In this document: one piece after another, positions 25,949 to 35,588 of the stretch
Position numbering within the stretch: the first letter of the stretch is position 1
Layout of the letters: every line of letters starts with the position of its first letter
Assembly (NCBI RefSeq): GCF_022879575.1
Contig: NZ_CP084263.1
Span: forward strand, 310,001 to 374,000
DNA length: 64,000 nt
Direction of reading: 5' to 3'
DNA from: Caballeronia sp. SL2Y3
GTDB lineage: Bacteria; Pseudomonadota; Gammaproteobacteria; Burkholderiales; Burkholderiaceae
The notes under the pieces: model-generated
Database searches by the model: none
Seen by the model: the letters and a program-made list of their open reading frames with translations, nothing else
What the model was told of the DNA's origin: nothing
Program-made: the position numbers and the translations under genes

Positions 25949-26896
25949 TCAGTCCTCGATGCCGTGACGCGCCTTCGCCTCTGCAATCGCCGCGATCACG
26001 CTCGTGATGCAGTCGTCGCGATACCGCTCCAGATCCTTGACGCTGCGTCCCTTCGTCTGCTTCGCGGTGCCGTCCACTACACGGTCGATGAGTTCATCGG
26101 TCAACTCGGGCGCGACGAGCTTCGTCCACGGCAGCTCCAGCGCCGGCCCGAACTGCTGCATGAAATGCCGCATGCCCGCTTCGCCGCCCGCGAGCGTGTA
26201 GGTCAGAAACGTTCCCATGAACGACCAGCGAATACCCGCGCCATAGCGGATCGCGTCGTCGATCTCGCCTGTCGTCGCCACGCCTTCATTCACGAGATGC
26301 AGCGCCTCGCGCCATAACGCTTCGAGCAGTCTGTCGGCGATGAAACCAGGCACCTCGGCGCGCACGCGTAACGGCCGCATGCCGATGGAAGCATAGAACG
26401 TCATGGCGGCGTCGATCGATTCTTCCGATGTGCTGCCGCCGCCCAGCACTTCGACGAGCGGCAGCAGATACACCGGGTTGAACGGATGGCCGACGACGCA
26501 TCGCTCGGGACGAACCGCACTCGCATAGAAGTCGCTCGGCAACAGTCCCGATGTCGACGACGCGATAATCGCCTCGGGTTTCGCCGCGCGGCTCACGCGT
26601 TCATGCAGCGCGAGCTTCAGGTCTTCGCGCTCCGGCGCGCTCTCCTGTATGAAGTCCGCATTGGCGACGCACTCTTCCACGCTCGACACCACGCGCAGCC
26701 GTTGCTGCGAGGCGCCCGCCGCCAGCCCGACACGCTCCAGCGCGGGCCATGCGTTCGAGACGTTCGCGCGCACCACCGCTTCTGCGTTCGGTGCCGGGTC
26801 CCACACGGTGACATCGAGACCATGCGCGAGGGCGCGCGAAACCCATCCACTACCAATGACACCCACGCCCAGCGCGGCAAATTGCTTGACTTGCAT
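25949..26896 (-). CDS. cdhA: L-carnitine dehydrogenase
   Basis: 315 aa of the 3-hydroxyacyl-CoA dehydrogenase family. Rossmann motif GVGVIGSGW at the N-terminus, [21 protein letters not shown] and [15 protein letters not shown] in the active-site region, and a C-terminal helical domain. It oxidises L-carnitine to 3-dehydrocarnitine with NAD. AGAGGAGCG precedes the ATG at 26896; the frame is open further upstream without a ribosome site. It lies 17 nt downstream of cdhC and 3 nt upstream of cdhB in one operon. Confidence 0.9.
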   Translation of the reverse strand: MQVKQFAALGVGVIGSGWVSRALAHGLDVTVWDPAPNAEAVVRANVSNAWPALERVGLAAGASQQRLRVVSSVEECVANADFIQESAPEREDLKLALHERVSRAAKPEAIIASSTSGLLPSDFYASAVRPERCVVGHPFNPVYLLPLVEVLGGGSTSEESIDAAMTFYASIGMRPLRVRAEVPGFIADRLLEALWREALHLVNEGVATTGEIDDAIRYGAGIRWSFMGTFLTYTLAGGEAGMRHFMQQFGPALELPWTKLVAPELTDELIDRVVDGTAKQTKGRSVKDLERYRDDCITSVIAAIAEAKARHGIED

Positions 26897-26913
26897 GTGC
26901 TCGCTCCTCTTGC

Positions 26914-27843
26914 TCACGCGAATTGTTCGGCTGCACGCTTTTCCAGCGGACGCTCGCCGCGCGCCGGCAGGCCGAGTTTTCTGCGCCCTTCGGCCGGCGT
27001 GAGCGCGCGGCCTCCCAAGCGTTCGATGATCTCGACGGCTCGCTGCACCAGCGTGCCGTTGCTCGCCGGCACGCCGCGATCCAGCCACAGATTGTCTTCC
27101 AGGCCGACGCGGACATGGCCGCCGAGCAGCATCGCCTGCGCGACCATCGGCATCTGCATCCGGCCGATGCCGAAGCCAGCCCAATGCGCGCCGGGCGGCA
27201 AGTTGTCGACCATCGCCTTCATCGTGCCCGTGTCGGGCGGCGCGCCCCACGGAATGCCCATGCACAGTTGAAAGAGCGGCGGCGCATCGAGCAGACCCTC
27301 TTTGAGCAGTTGATTGGCGAACCACAAGTGCCCGGTATCGAATATTTCGAGTTCGGGCTTCACGCCCAACTCCTGTATCCGCTTCGCGCCCGCTCGCAAC
27401 TGGGCGGGCGTGGAGACGTAGATGTAGTCGCCATCGCCGAAGTTCAGCGTGCCGCAATCGAGCGTGCAGATCTCGGGCAGCAACTCCTCGACATGCGCAA
27501 GACGCGTGAGGCCGCCGACGAGATCCGTGCCTTTGCCGAAGCGCATCGGCTCTTCGCCCGGACCGATCTCGAGATCACCGCCCATGCCCGCCGTCAGGTT
27601 GATGATGACATCCACGTCCGAAGAACGGATGCGGTCCACTACCTCGCGGTAGAGCGCGGGATCGCGGCTGCCTCGTCCGGTATCGGGATCGCGCACATGG
27701 CAATGGGCGACGGTCGCGCCGGCGCGCGCGGCTTCGATGGCTGCCTCGGCAATCTGCTTGGGCGTCACCGGAATCGCGGGATGCCTGTTGGTCGTGTCGC
27801 CCGCACCGGTGACCGCGCAAGTAACGATGACTTCGTAGTTCAT
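26914..27843 (-). CDS. cdhC: 3-dehydrocarnitine cleavage enzyme (BKACE/DUF849 family)
   Basis: 309 aa. Beta-keto acid cleavage enzyme fold: N-terminal [11 protein letters not shown], zinc-binding HCHVRDP (HxH), DCGTLNFGD, and GLEDNLW with the second-shell Glu. The reaction takes 3-dehydrocarnitine plus acetyl-CoA to betainyl-CoA and acetoacetate. The start MNYEVIVT at 27843 is preferred since family members begin just before VIVT; an upstream in-frame start would run into the stem-loop after caiX. Gene order caiX-cdhC-cdhA-cdhB matches the P. aeruginosa carnitine locus. Confidence 0.9.
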   Translation of the reverse strand: MNYEVIVTCAVTGAGDTTNRHPAIPVTPKQIAEAAIEAARAGATVAHCHVRDPDTGRGSRDPALYREVVDRIRSSDVDVIINLTAGMGGDLEIGPGEEPMRFGKGTDLVGGLTRLAHVEELLPEICTLDCGTLNFGDGDYIYVSTPAQLRAGAKRIQELGVKPELEIFDTGHLWFANQLLKEGLLDAPPLFQLCMGIPWGAPPDTGTMKAMVDNLPPGAHWAGFGIGRMQMPMVAQAMLLGGHVRVGLEDNLWLDRGVPASNGTLVQRAVEIIERLGGRALTPAEGRRKLGLPARGERPLEKRAAEQFA

Positions 27844-27874
27844 GTTTATCTGGATACCTAAGTACTTCGAAAGA

Positions 27875-27893
27875 CCGGTGAACGCGTCACCGG
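27875..27893 (-). other. Stem-loop after caiX
   Basis: CCGGTGA-ACGCG-TCACCGG, a perfect 7-bp stem with a 5-nt loop, begins 8 nt after the caiX stop and lies in the 58-nt gap before cdhC. No T-run follows. It probably stabilises or partially attenuates the message after the binding-protein gene. Confidence 0.55.
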
Positions 27894-27901
27894 GGCGAAA
27901 A

Positions 27902-28840
27902 TCAGAGACCGAGATACTGTTTGACAGCGGGCAGACCGTCTTTTCCATCGACGGTCTTCACGCCCGCAAGCCACGAATCGAGCAATTGCGGGTTCTGCTT
28001 GAGATACGCCTTGGCTGCATCGGCGGGGCGTTCCTTGTTCATCACCGGCTGCATGAGGCGGTTTTCGAGGTCGGTCGTGAAGCGCAGATTCTTCACGAGT
28101 TGGCTCGCGTTCGGGCAGCGCGTGAGGAAATCCGGGTTGGTCAGCGTATAGACGCGCGCCTCGCCATAGTTCGGGCCGAAAACATCGTCGCCGCCGGAGA
28201 GATAGTTGATCTTCATCTGAATGTTCATGGGATGCGGCTCCCACGCGAGGAACACCACCGGCTTCTTCTCGCGCATTGCGCGCTCCACGGTCACGAGCAT
28301 TCCTGCTTCGCTCGATTGAACCAGCTTGAAGCCGCCAAGACCGAACTGGTTCGTGTCGATCATCTTCTGAATCTTGGCGTTCGCGCTGCTGCCGGGTTCG
28401 ATGCCGTAGATCGTGCCATCCAGCTCGTCCTTGTGCTTCGCGATATCGGCGAAGCTCTTGATGCCCGCGTCGTACGCATAGCTCGGCACAGCGAGCGTCG
28501 CCTTCGCGCCCGAGAGATTGGGCGGCTCGATCTTGTCGATGCTCTTGGCATCCAGAAACGGCTGCACCGCCTTTTCCTGCACCGGCCACCAGTAGCCGAG
28601 CGACACGTCGATCTGTTTGTTCTTGAGGCCCGCGAGCGAGATGGGCACCGATGCGACCGTGGTGCGCGGCGTATAGCCGAGCCCTTCGAACAGCACGGAC
28701 GCGAGCGCCGTCGTCGAAGTGATGTCGGTCCAGCCGATGTCGACGAAGCGCACGGTGCGGCAGGTCGCATCGTCGTTCGCGTAGGCGACGTGCGCGGCGC
28801 ATGCGGATGCTACGAGAAGCGAGAGCAGGCGAAGTTTCAT
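27902..28840 (-). CDS. caiX: Carnitine ABC transporter substrate-binding protein
   Basis: 312 aa. Signal peptide about 1-21 (AAHVAYAND), then an OpuAC/ProX-type quaternary-amine binding domain: [31 protein letters not shown] and a tryptophan/tyrosine-rich set expected to form the aromatic box for a trimethylammonium group. It heads the carnitine operon, consistent with P. aeruginosa CaiX. No permease or ATPase is encoded with it, so it must dock with a transporter core elsewhere, as CaiX does with CbcWV. Confidence 0.88.
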   Translation of the reverse strand: MKLRLLSLLVASACAAHVAYANDDATCRTVRFVDIGWTDITSTTALASVLFEGLGYTPRTTVASVPISLAGLKNKQIDVSLGYWWPVQEKAVQPFLDAKSIDKIEPPNLSGAKATLAVPSYAYDAGIKSFADIAKHKDELDGTIYGIEPGSSANAKIQKMIDTNQFGLGGFKLVQSSEAGMLVTVERAMREKKPVVFLAWEPHPMNIQMKINYLSGGDDVFGPNYGEARVYTLTNPDFLTRCPNASQLVKNLRFTTDLENRLMQPVMNKERPADAAKAYLKQNPQLLDSWLAGVKTVDGKDGLPAVKQYLGL

Positions 28841-29020
28841 GGTGGCGTGACCGTCGAAAGAACGTGTGTAGAAAGTACCGCTGCATTAAACCACCGGAAC
28901 GCCTCATTGCGACCACGAATTGACCGCGAGCGACGTGCGGGTTTACAGGGAGACGCCCGATTGCGCGCGCTTTTTGCACTTGATAGCGTGACGGATCGCT
29001 GACTGGTGGCCCTTCATTCG

Positions 29021-30055
29021 ATGCCCGTCCCTCAAGACTTCCACTTCCTGCTGCTGCCGCAGTTCTCGTCGATCGGCTTCATGTCGGCCATCGAGCCGCT
29101 GCGCGTCGCGAACCGCTTCAGGGGCGAGCTGTACCGCTGGCACATTGTTTCGGTCGACGGCGGGCCGGTCGTCGCGAGCAACGGCATTTCGCTCAATGCG
29201 GAGCGTTCCATCGACGAAGCCGCCGATGCGCGCACGCTCATCGTCGTTTCGGGATTCGAGCCATTGGCCGCGTACACCCGCGGCATCGGCGAGTGGCTGC
29301 GCAAGCTGGATCGCGCTGGCGCGACGCTCGGCGGCATCGATACGGGGAGTTTCATTCTTGCCGAGGCGGGGCTGCTCGCGGGCAAGCGCGCGACTTTGCA
29401 TTGGGAGGCGCTGGCGGCATTCGCGGAGCAGTATCCGTCCATCGAAACGAGCCAGGAGATCTTCGAGATCGACGCGCGACGCATCACCTGCGCGGGCGGC
29501 ACCGCATCCATCGACCTGATGCTCGACCTCATCGCCCGCGATCACGGCGCGGAACTCGCCGCGCAAGTCTCCGAGCAGTTCGTGCTCGGGCGCATCCGGC
29601 AGCGCAGCGATCATCAGCGCATGAAGATCGCCGCGCGTTACGGCATTCACAACCGCAAGCTGATTCAGGTGATCGGCGTGATGGAGCAGCACATGGAAGA
29701 GCCGCTTTCGCCCGATGCGCTGGCCGATTCCATCGGCGTCACGCGGCGACAGCTGGAACGTCTATTCTGCTCGGCGCTAAAGGACACGCCGACGCATTTC
29801 TATCTCGGCCTGCGTCTCGCGCGCGCCCGCGAACTGCTTCAGCAAACCGACATGTCGATACTCGCGGTCTGCGTTGCCTGCGGCTTCGAATCGCCTTCGC
29901 ATTTTTCGCGGACGTACCGGGCGCGCTTCAATGCGAGCCCGCGAGAGGACCGCAGGGCCGTGCGCGCCGCGATCACCGCCGGGCCGCCTGACGTCAGAAC
30001 GAGTGCCGCATGCCGACGCGCACATCGGCCTGCGTGTTCGACGTCGACGGCGTGA
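29021..30055 (+). CDS. cdhR: GlxA/CdhR-type carnitine catabolism regulator
   Basis: 344 aa from the ATG at 29021; a GTG five codons earlier is in frame. Residues 1-190 form a DJ-1/PfpI-like domain whose nucleophile position is Thr (GIDTGSFILAEAG) rather than Cys, as in non-catalytic regulators of the CdhR/GbdR group. Residues 220-320 form the AraC HTH (DSIGVTRRQLERLF; CGFESPSHFSRTYRARF). It diverges from caiX by 180 nt, the arrangement of P. aeruginosa cdhR, where it activates the operon in response to carnitine. The last 30 or so residues overlap the convergent porin gene by 62 bp. Confidence 0.88.
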   Translation: MPVPQDFHFLLLPQFSSIGFMSAIEPLRVANRFRGELYRWHIVSVDGGPVVASNGISLNAERSIDEAADARTLIVVSGFEPLAAYTRGIGEWLRKLDRAGATLGGIDTGSFILAEAGLLAGKRATLHWEALAAFAEQYPSIETSQEIFEIDARRITCAGGTASIDLMLDLIARDHGAELAAQVSEQFVLGRIRQRSDHQRMKIAARYGIHNRKLIQVIGVMEQHMEEPLSPDALADSIGVTRRQLERLFCSALKDTPTHFYLGLRLARARELLQQTDMSILAVCVACGFESPSHFSRTYRARFNASPREDRRAVRAAITAGPPDVRTSAACRRAHRPACSTSTA

Positions 30056-31169
30056 AGCTGTAGCCGATGACCGCATCGACCGGGCCGGACGAACGCAGAT
30101 AATCGCCGGAGATGTAGACGTCGGTGCGCTTCGACAAGAGATAGTGCAGCCCAAGCGATCCCTGATTCCAATGATTGCCCTCGAAGCGCGTGTGCTGGTA
30201 GCCGCCGTAGAGCGCGATATCCGGCCTGAAGTTATACGAAGCGCCCGCCTCGTAGACTCGCATGTACGACGTCACGCCTAAGCCCTTGATGCTCGTCCAC
30301 GTGAAATTGCCGGACACCATGAGATTGCCGATGGTCCACGCGGCGCCCATCGCGAGCGCGCCTTGCTTGTCGGTCGGAAACGCGTTCGTGCTGTAGAGGT
30401 CCGTGCGCGCGCCCGTCACGGGATCGATGCTGACGACAGGCTGCCCGAGGAACGTATGCGCGCCGATCATCGCATACGGATCGAACGCATAGATGCCATT
30501 GGGGTTATTCAATTGCGTATAGGCGACGCCGAGGTTAAACGTATTCGCAGCATAGTGCCCGCCCACGCTCCATGCGCTATTGCGATGGAAATTGCCCGCG
30601 ACGTTGCCGAACGAATACATGCCGCCGAACGTGAAGCCGCCATAGTTGTTGGACAGGAACTTGACCGAGTTCGGCAGCCGGTCGCCGTTCATGCGGTCGA
30701 AGTCGCCCTGGTGGATCGCATAGCCGCTCGCCCACGCGGAGATGTTGTACAGATAGACGAACTCTTCGGTCATATCGAGCTGATTACCGAACGACACCTG
30801 GCCCCACTCCTTGCTTGCGAGACCCACGTACGCCTGACGGCCGAACTCCGCGCCGCCGAATGCGTAGCTTCCGTTGCCGAGATGGAAGCCCGATTCCAGC
30901 ACGAAGACCGCTTGCAGTCCTCCGCCCAGATCCTCCGTTCCGCGAAAGCCGATACGGTTGCCGTAGGAAATGCCGTCGTCGAACTTGACGACATGCGAAC
31001 CGCCGGTGTTGTTCACATAGGTAATGCCTGCGTCGAGAATGCCGTAGAGCGTCACGCTGCTTTGTGCTTGTGCTTGAAGAGGCGCGATGGACGCGCTTGC
31101 TGCGAGGACGAAACCGGTGATGCACGACGCGCGTCGTGCGTGGCGTTGTACGGCATTCGGTGTGTTCAT
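29994..31169 (-). CDS. Trimeric porin (Gram-negative porin, Burkholderia OpcP/Omp38 type)
   Basis: 391 aa. Signal peptide about 1-36 (ending LQAQAQSS), then SSVTLYGILDAGITYVNN, the hallmark start of betaproteobacterial porins, NRIGFRGTEDLGGGLQAVF (constriction loop region), and the terminal aromatic VRVGMRHSF. AAGGACA precedes the ATG at 31169; the frame extends to a GTG at 31199 with no ribosome site. It lies between the carnitine and choline loci and may admit such solutes, but pore selectivity cannot be read from sequence. Confidence 0.92.
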   Translation of the reverse strand: MNTPNAVQRHARRASCITGFVLAASASIAPLQAQAQSSVTLYGILDAGITYVNNTGGSHVVKFDDGISYGNRIGFRGTEDLGGGLQAVFVLESGFHLGNGSYAFGGAEFGRQAYVGLASKEWGQVSFGNQLDMTEEFVYLYNISAWASGYAIHQGDFDRMNGDRLPNSVKFLSNNYGGFTFGGMYSFGNVAGNFHRNSAWSVGGHYAANTFNLGVAYTQLNNPNGIYAFDPYAMIGAHTFLGQPVVSIDPVTGARTDLYSTNAFPTDKQGALAMGAAWTIGNLMVSGNFTWTSIKGLGVTSYMRVYEAGASYNFRPDIALYGGYQHTRFEGNHWNQGSLGLHYLLSKRTDVYISGDYLRSSGPVDAVIGYSFTPSTSNTQADVRVGMRHSF

Positions 31170-31273
31170 CAGCGTGTCCTTTTTATTGTGGATCGACACG
31201 TAAAGTAAATTGCCATATACGTGGCGGCTCGACTAATTGCGACGCAAATGTGTTCAGTTGCGACGCGATCGCG

Positions 31274-31291
31274 CTGCACGCGTCGGCGCAG
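31274..31291 (-). other. Short stem-loop after choX
   Basis: CTGCAC-GCGTCG-GCGCAG on the plus strand gives a 6-bp stem with one wobble pair and a 6-nt loop. It lies 8 nt beyond the stop of the minus-strand choX gene, at the end of that operon. Weak by itself; notable only with the other three stem-loops after binding-protein genes. Confidence 0.35.
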
Positions 31292-31299
31292 TGAGTCTG

Positions 31300-32247
31300 T
31301 TACTTCACGCCCAGCGCGCTCTGAACCGCTTCCAGTCCATTGCCGCCGTTAGCCGTGGTCACGCCTTCGAGCCATGTCTTGAGGAGCGCGGGATTGCGCT
31401 TGAGCGCATCGGTTGCAGCCGAATCGATCTTCCGCTTCTTGTCCAGCACATCGGAGATGACGCCGTTCTCCAGATCGACGTTGAACGCCATCTGCCGGAA
31501 CAGACGCCCGACGTTCGGGCATTGCTGTTCGTAGCCGCTGCGCGAGACCGTGTTCACCGTCGCGCCGCCGAAGTTGCGACCGAGATACTTGTCGCCGCCG
31601 TCGAGATAGACGAGCTTGAACTTCGTGTTCATCAGATGCGGCTCCCACGCGAGGAACACGATGAACTTCTTGTCGCGTATGGCGCGCTCGACCTGCGTCA
31701 GCATGCCGGTCTCGCTCGACTCCACGACCTTCCACTCCCCGAGACCGAAGGCTTTGTCGTCGACCATCTTCTTGAGGTTCTGGTTGGCCGGCGCGCCCGG
31801 CTCGATGCCGAAGATGCGCTTGTCGAACTTGTCCGCGTTCTTCTCCAGGTCCGCGAATGAATGCACGCCCGCCGCCGCCACATAGTCCGGCACCGCGAGC
31901 GTGAACTTCGCGTTGGTCAGGTTCGGCCGCACGACGTCGATGGATTTCTCGTCGACGAATGGCTTCACGAGCGGCGCCTGCGCCGGCATCCAGTTGCCGA
32001 GAAACACGTCGATCTGCCCTTTCTTCAAGCCCTGATACGTGATCGGCACCGAGAGGTTCGCGACGTCCTGCCGGTAGCCGAGCGCCTTCAGCACGATGCC
32101 GCTCATCGCGTTGGTCGCGTCGATGTCGGTCCAGCCGGGATCGGCCATGCGCACCTGCGTGCAGGACGGCGGATCGGCGGCGAAGGCGGCCGACGCCGCG
32201 CAGCCGAGCGCGCTATATAAAACTGCCTGAAATAGGACTGTTTTCAT
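31300..32247 (-). CDS. choX: Choline ABC transporter substrate-binding protein
   Basis: 315 aa. Signal peptide about 1-23 (ASAAFAAD), then a ChoX-like domain: TQVRMADPGWTDI, VFLGNWMPAQAP, FLAWEPHLMN and NVDLENGVISDVL. It lies 41 nt downstream of betC in the same operon, so choline released from choline-O-sulfate, or choline-O-sulfate itself, is the expected ligand. As with caiX, no permease or ATPase accompanies it. The start MKTVLFQA at 32247 places a proper signal peptide at the N-terminus; the longer open frame does not. Confidence 0.87.
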   Translation of the reverse strand: MKTVLFQAVLYSALGCAASAAFAADPPSCTQVRMADPGWTDIDATNAMSGIVLKALGYRQDVANLSVPITYQGLKKGQIDVFLGNWMPAQAPLVKPFVDEKSIDVVRPNLTNAKFTLAVPDYVAAAGVHSFADLEKNADKFDKRIFGIEPGAPANQNLKKMVDDKAFGLGEWKVVESSETGMLTQVERAIRDKKFIVFLAWEPHLMNTKFKLVYLDGGDKYLGRNFGGATVNTVSRSGYEQQCPNVGRLFRQMAFNVDLENGVISDVLDKKRKIDSAATDALKRNPALLKTWLEGVTTANGGNGLEAVQSALGVK

Positions 32248-32288
32248 CTGCGTTCCTGTCGGTGAGTGCGGTTGATGGTCAAGCGGCT

Positions 32289-33824
32289 TCAATGCTCGAC
32301 GGCGGGAAAGCGCGCCATCGCTTCGAGATCGTCGAGGTCGAGATGATTGCGCATGTAACGCTGGCTCGCATCGACGCGAGGCTGCCAGTCCCACGACTGG
32401 ATCGCCCCGCGCGTGGTCGACGCAAAGTGGAAGTGACGGCGGCGCTGGCTCGCCAGCACGTCGCGATGCAACGCGTCGAGGTCCCAGCGGCGCGCCACTT
32501 CCTCGCGAAACGCAGCCACGAGCGCGCGGTGCCGTTCGTCCTCCGCGAGATTGCGGCGCTCGAACGGATCGGCTTGGAAGTCATAAAGCTGGTCGGGGTC
32601 CACCTTCGTATGAATGAACTTGTACGGCCCGCGCCGGATCATGACGATCGGCGCGATCGCGCCTTCGGCAAGATACTCGCCGATCGCTTCATCATGGCCG
32701 CCCGTTCCCTTCAGATGCGGCATGAGGCTGTGTCCGTCGATGGCATCGGGCCAGTCGCGCGGCGACGCATTGCCCGCGAGATCGACGAGCGTAGGCAGCA
32801 CATCCAGATGCGAGACCGACTCGGCCACGCGATGCGCCTCGAAGCGCCCCGGCCGATGCACGATGAGCGGCACGCGGCAGCCGCCTTCGAAGAACGTCAT
32901 CTTGTACCAGAGGTTGCGCTCCCCGAGCATCTCGCCGTGGTCGGACGTGACGATGATCGTGGTGTCGTCCGCGAGTCCTGCCTGCTCCAGCGCTTCGAGA
33001 ATGGCGCCGAACTGGTCATCGACATACGACACCGCGCCGTAATACGCGCGCCGCGCGTTGCGGATTTGCTGGTCGGTCGGCGGTGTGCGATCGGCTTCGT
33101 AGACGTGACGCAGACGCCGCGAGTGCGGATCGCTCGCTCCGAGCGAGTCGCGATGAAGCGGCATGTCCACATCTTCATCGCGATACATGTCCCAGTATTT
33201 GCGCGGTATCGCGTACGGATCGTGCGGATGCGTCAGCGACGCCACCATCAGGAAAGGCCGCGCGTCCTTGCCCGCTTGCCGCTCGCGGGCCATGTCGAAG
33301 AGCTTCTGGCGCACGGTGAACGTCACTTCGTCGTCGAAGTCGAGTTGATTGGTGCGCACGCACGGACCCGCATCGATGACGGAGCTCATGTTGTGATACC
33401 ACGATGGACGCGTGTCGAAGTCGCGCCAGTCGGGCGTCCAGCCGAAATCGGCGGGATAGATATCGGTGGTGAGACGTTCCTCGAAGCCATGCAGTTGATC
33501 CGCGCCGCAGAAGTGCATCTTGCCCGACAGGATCGTGCGATAACCCTCGGCGCGCAAATAATGCGCGAAGGTCAGCGTCTCGGACGGAAACTCGGCGGCG
33601 TTGTCATAAGCGCCGATCTTCGAGGGCAGCTTTCCCGCCAGCAAGGAGAAACGCGACGGCGCGCACAGCGGACTCGCGCAGTACGCCGATTCGAACACCA
33701 CGCCGCGACGCGCGAGCGCGTCGATGTGCGGCGTCTTCGTCACGCGATTGCCGTACGCGGCGAGCGCGAACGGCGTCAGTTGATCGGCCATCAAAACAAG
33801 GATATTTTGTTTCGCTTCAAGCAT
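32289..33824 (-). CDS. betC: Choline-sulfatase
   Basis: 511 aa, the usual size. The sulfatase motif PLCAPSR has its cysteine at residue 54, the position converted to formylglycine in Sinorhizobium BetC. MADQLTPFALAAYGN supplies the N-terminal metal ligands, and TSDHGEMLGERNLWYK the second metal-ligand motif. It hydrolyses choline-O-sulfate to choline and sulfate in the cytoplasm. It is the first gene of the betC-choX operon and diverges from its LysR regulator. Confidence 0.95.
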   Translation of the reverse strand: MLEAKQNILVLMADQLTPFALAAYGNRVTKTPHIDALARRGVVFESAYCASPLCAPSRFSLLAGKLPSKIGAYDNAAEFPSETLTFAHYLRAEGYRTILSGKMHFCGADQLHGFEERLTTDIYPADFGWTPDWRDFDTRPSWYHNMSSVIDAGPCVRTNQLDFDDEVTFTVRQKLFDMARERQAGKDARPFLMVASLTHPHDPYAIPRKYWDMYRDEDVDMPLHRDSLGASDPHSRRLRHVYEADRTPPTDQQIRNARRAYYGAVSYVDDQFGAILEALEQAGLADDTTIIVTSDHGEMLGERNLWYKMTFFEGGCRVPLIVHRPGRFEAHRVAESVSHLDVLPTLVDLAGNASPRDWPDAIDGHSLMPHLKGTGGHDEAIGEYLAEGAIAPIVMIRRGPYKFIHTKVDPDQLYDFQADPFERRNLAEDERHRALVAAFREEVARRWDLDALHRDVLASQRRRHFHFASTTRGAIQSWDWQPRVDASQRYMRNHLDLDDLEAMARFPAVEH

Positions 33825-33904
33825 GGAGCACGCCTCGAATAGAATCGGATGCCGGAATCCGCGCGCCCGGTTGTTCGCGCAACGCCACTATTGCCGTCCG
33901 ATTT

Positions 33905-33920
33905 TCGTCTGTGAAGACGA
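33905..33920. promoter_or_regulatory. Palindrome between betC and its LysR regulator
   Basis: TCGTCT-GTGA-AGACGA is a perfect 6-bp dyad 30 nt upstream of the LysR start and about 80 nt upstream of betC. LysR regulators usually bind dyads of this kind in shared divergent promoters, so it is a reasonable autoregulatory and activation site. Confidence 0.45.
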
Positions 33921-33950
33921 CATTTCGTTATGCGCTCATAAGGAGCCGTT

Positions 33951-34850
33951 ATGCCGCGACAAGACCGCCTGCCGCCCATGCAGGCGCTGTTGATGTTCGA
34001 ATCCGCCGCGCGGCTCGCGAGCTTCACGGCCGCTGCGCGCGAACTCGGCTCAACGCAGCCCGCAGTGAGTCAGCGCGTCGTGCAACTGGAAGAAGCGCTC
34101 GGGACGGCGCTTTTCGAGCGCGGCCATCGCGGCGTGACGCTCACTGAAGACGGCGCGCGCCTCTTCGACGCGGTGCGTCAGGGCCTCAACGTCATCCGCC
34201 AGGCGACGAGCGATATCCGCTCGCGCCGTGCCCAGCGCGCGCTCACGTTGTCGACGGACTTCGGCTTCGCCACCTACTGGCTCATGCCGCGCCTGCCGCA
34301 ATTCAAGGCGCTGATGCCCGATGTCGACGTGAAGATCATCACGTCGCAGCAGATGCCGAGTGCGTCCGGCGACGGCGCGGACGTAGCCATCGTGTTCGGC
34401 GACATGCACGGCGACTGGGGCGCGCGCCGGGCCGTGAAGCTCTTCCCCGAACGCGTGACGCCGGTATGCAGCCCCACGTTCGCGGCAACCCACGACACGT
34501 CCGATCTCTCGAAGCTGCCGCTGTTGCACGTCGAGCGCACGCAACCCGAGCGATGGCTCTCGTGGAACGCGTGGTTCGACGCGCACGGACAGGCCGCGCC
34601 GCCTATGCACGGCGGGCTGACCTTCAACAGCTATGCCCTCGTCGCGCATGCGGCTGTCATGGGCCAGGGCGTCGCGCTTGGCTGGTCGCCGCTCATCGAC
34701 GAACTGGTGTCCACCGGGCAGCTTGTCGCGTTGAGTGAGACCTCGCTCGTGACCGATCGCGGCTACATGCTGCTCACGCGACGCGAAGAACCGCCCGCCG
34801 TGCGCGCGTTTCAGGACTGGCTGCTGGACGAGTGCGATGCAATCGTCTGA
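33951..34850 (+). CDS. LysR family choline-sulfate-utilisation regulator
   Basis: 299 aa. N-terminal winged HTH (residues 8-66; SFTAAARELGSTQPAVSQRVVQLEEALG) and a C-terminal effector-binding domain (about 95-295). The start PPMQALLMFESAARL and the location divergent from betC match the choline-sulfate regulator group of LysR proteins. It probably activates betC-choX in the presence of choline-O-sulfate or choline. AAGGAGCCGTT precedes the ATG. Confidence 0.88.
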   Translation: MPRQDRLPPMQALLMFESAARLASFTAAARELGSTQPAVSQRVVQLEEALGTALFERGHRGVTLTEDGARLFDAVRQGLNVIRQATSDIRSRRAQRALTLSTDFGFATYWLMPRLPQFKALMPDVDVKIITSQQMPSASGDGADVAIVFGDMHGDWGARRAVKLFPERVTPVCSPTFAATHDTSDLSKLPLLHVERTQPERWLSWNAWFDAHGQAAPPMHGGLTFNSYALVAHAAVMGQGVALGWSPLIDELVSTGQLVALSETSLVTDRGYMLLTRREEPPAVRAFQDWLLDECDAIV

Positions 34851-34886
34851 CGCAAACCGCTCTCTCATTTCTTGCCGTTTTTGTTG

Positions 34887-34900
34887 ATTGACCGTTCAAT
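34887..34900. promoter_or_regulatory. Candidate BetI operator overlapping the betI promoter
   Basis: ATTGA-CCGT-TCAAT is a perfect 5-bp dyad in the AT-rich patch 71 nt upstream of betI. A TTGCCG at 34872 and TCAATA at 34896 could be the -35 and -10 boxes, so the dyad falls within the promoter spacer. BetI is known to bind AT-rich dyads upstream of bet genes and release them in the presence of choline. The match to BetI is inference. Confidence 0.55.
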
Positions 34901-34970
34901 ATAAAAAAAGTAGCATGTGCCGACGCTCTGGTAAAGCCAAGGGCGGCCGTGCTCTCACAGGTCGATCACC

Positions 34971-35558
34971 ATGCCCAAGCTTGGAATGCGCGAGCTTCGT
35001 CGCGCGCAACTTATCGATGCCACGTTGCTGACCATCGACGAAGTGGGACTCACGGGCGCCACGCTCGCGACCGTGGCGCAGCGCGCGTCGATCTCGACGG
35101 GCATCGTGAGCCATTACTTCGGGGATAAGGACGGGCTGCTGGAGGCCACCATGCGCCATGTGCTGCGATCCCTGTGGCAAGGCACCTCGCGCCGGCGCAA
35201 GGCGGCGAAGCCCGATGCACGTTCGAAGCTGCGCGCGGTCGTCGCCGCGAACTTCGACGTCGAGCAAGTCAACGGACCGGTCATGAAAACGTGGCTCGCG
35301 TTCTGGTCCGAGAGCATGCACAAGGAACAACTGCGGCGCCTGCAATACGTGAATACGCGCCGTCTTTACTCGAACCTCTGCACCGACTTCTCGCGCGTAT
35401 TGAGCCGCGCTGCCGCGCGCCGCGCGGCGACGGGACTCGCGGCGCTGATCGACGGTCTGTGGCTGCGCGGCGCGCTCGCGGGCGAACCGTTCGATACGAA
35501 GAGCGCGTTGCGCGTCTCGTACGACTACATCGATCTCATGATCCAGCCACGCGACTGA
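34971..35558 (+). CDS. betI: TetR family choline-responsive repressor
   Basis: 195 aa, standard BetI length. N-terminal HTH (residues 10-55; [26 protein letters not shown]), then the BetI-specific ligand domain with [20 protein letters not shown] and a C-terminus [16 protein letters not shown]. It represses betIBA and is inactivated by choline. It precedes betB by 30 nt in the betI-betB-betA order common to proteobacteria. Confidence 0.94.
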   Translation: MPKLGMRELRRAQLIDATLLTIDEVGLTGATLATVAQRASISTGIVSHYFGDKDGLLEATMRHVLRSLWQGTSRRRKAAKPDARSKLRAVVAANFDVEQVNGPVMKTWLAFWSESMHKEQLRRLQYVNTRRLYSNLCTDFSRVLSRAAARRAATGLAALIDGLWLRGALAGEPFDTKSALRVSYDYIDLMIQPRD

Positions 35559-35588
35559 TCCCCTCAACGCATTCAGGAGACGCACCCG

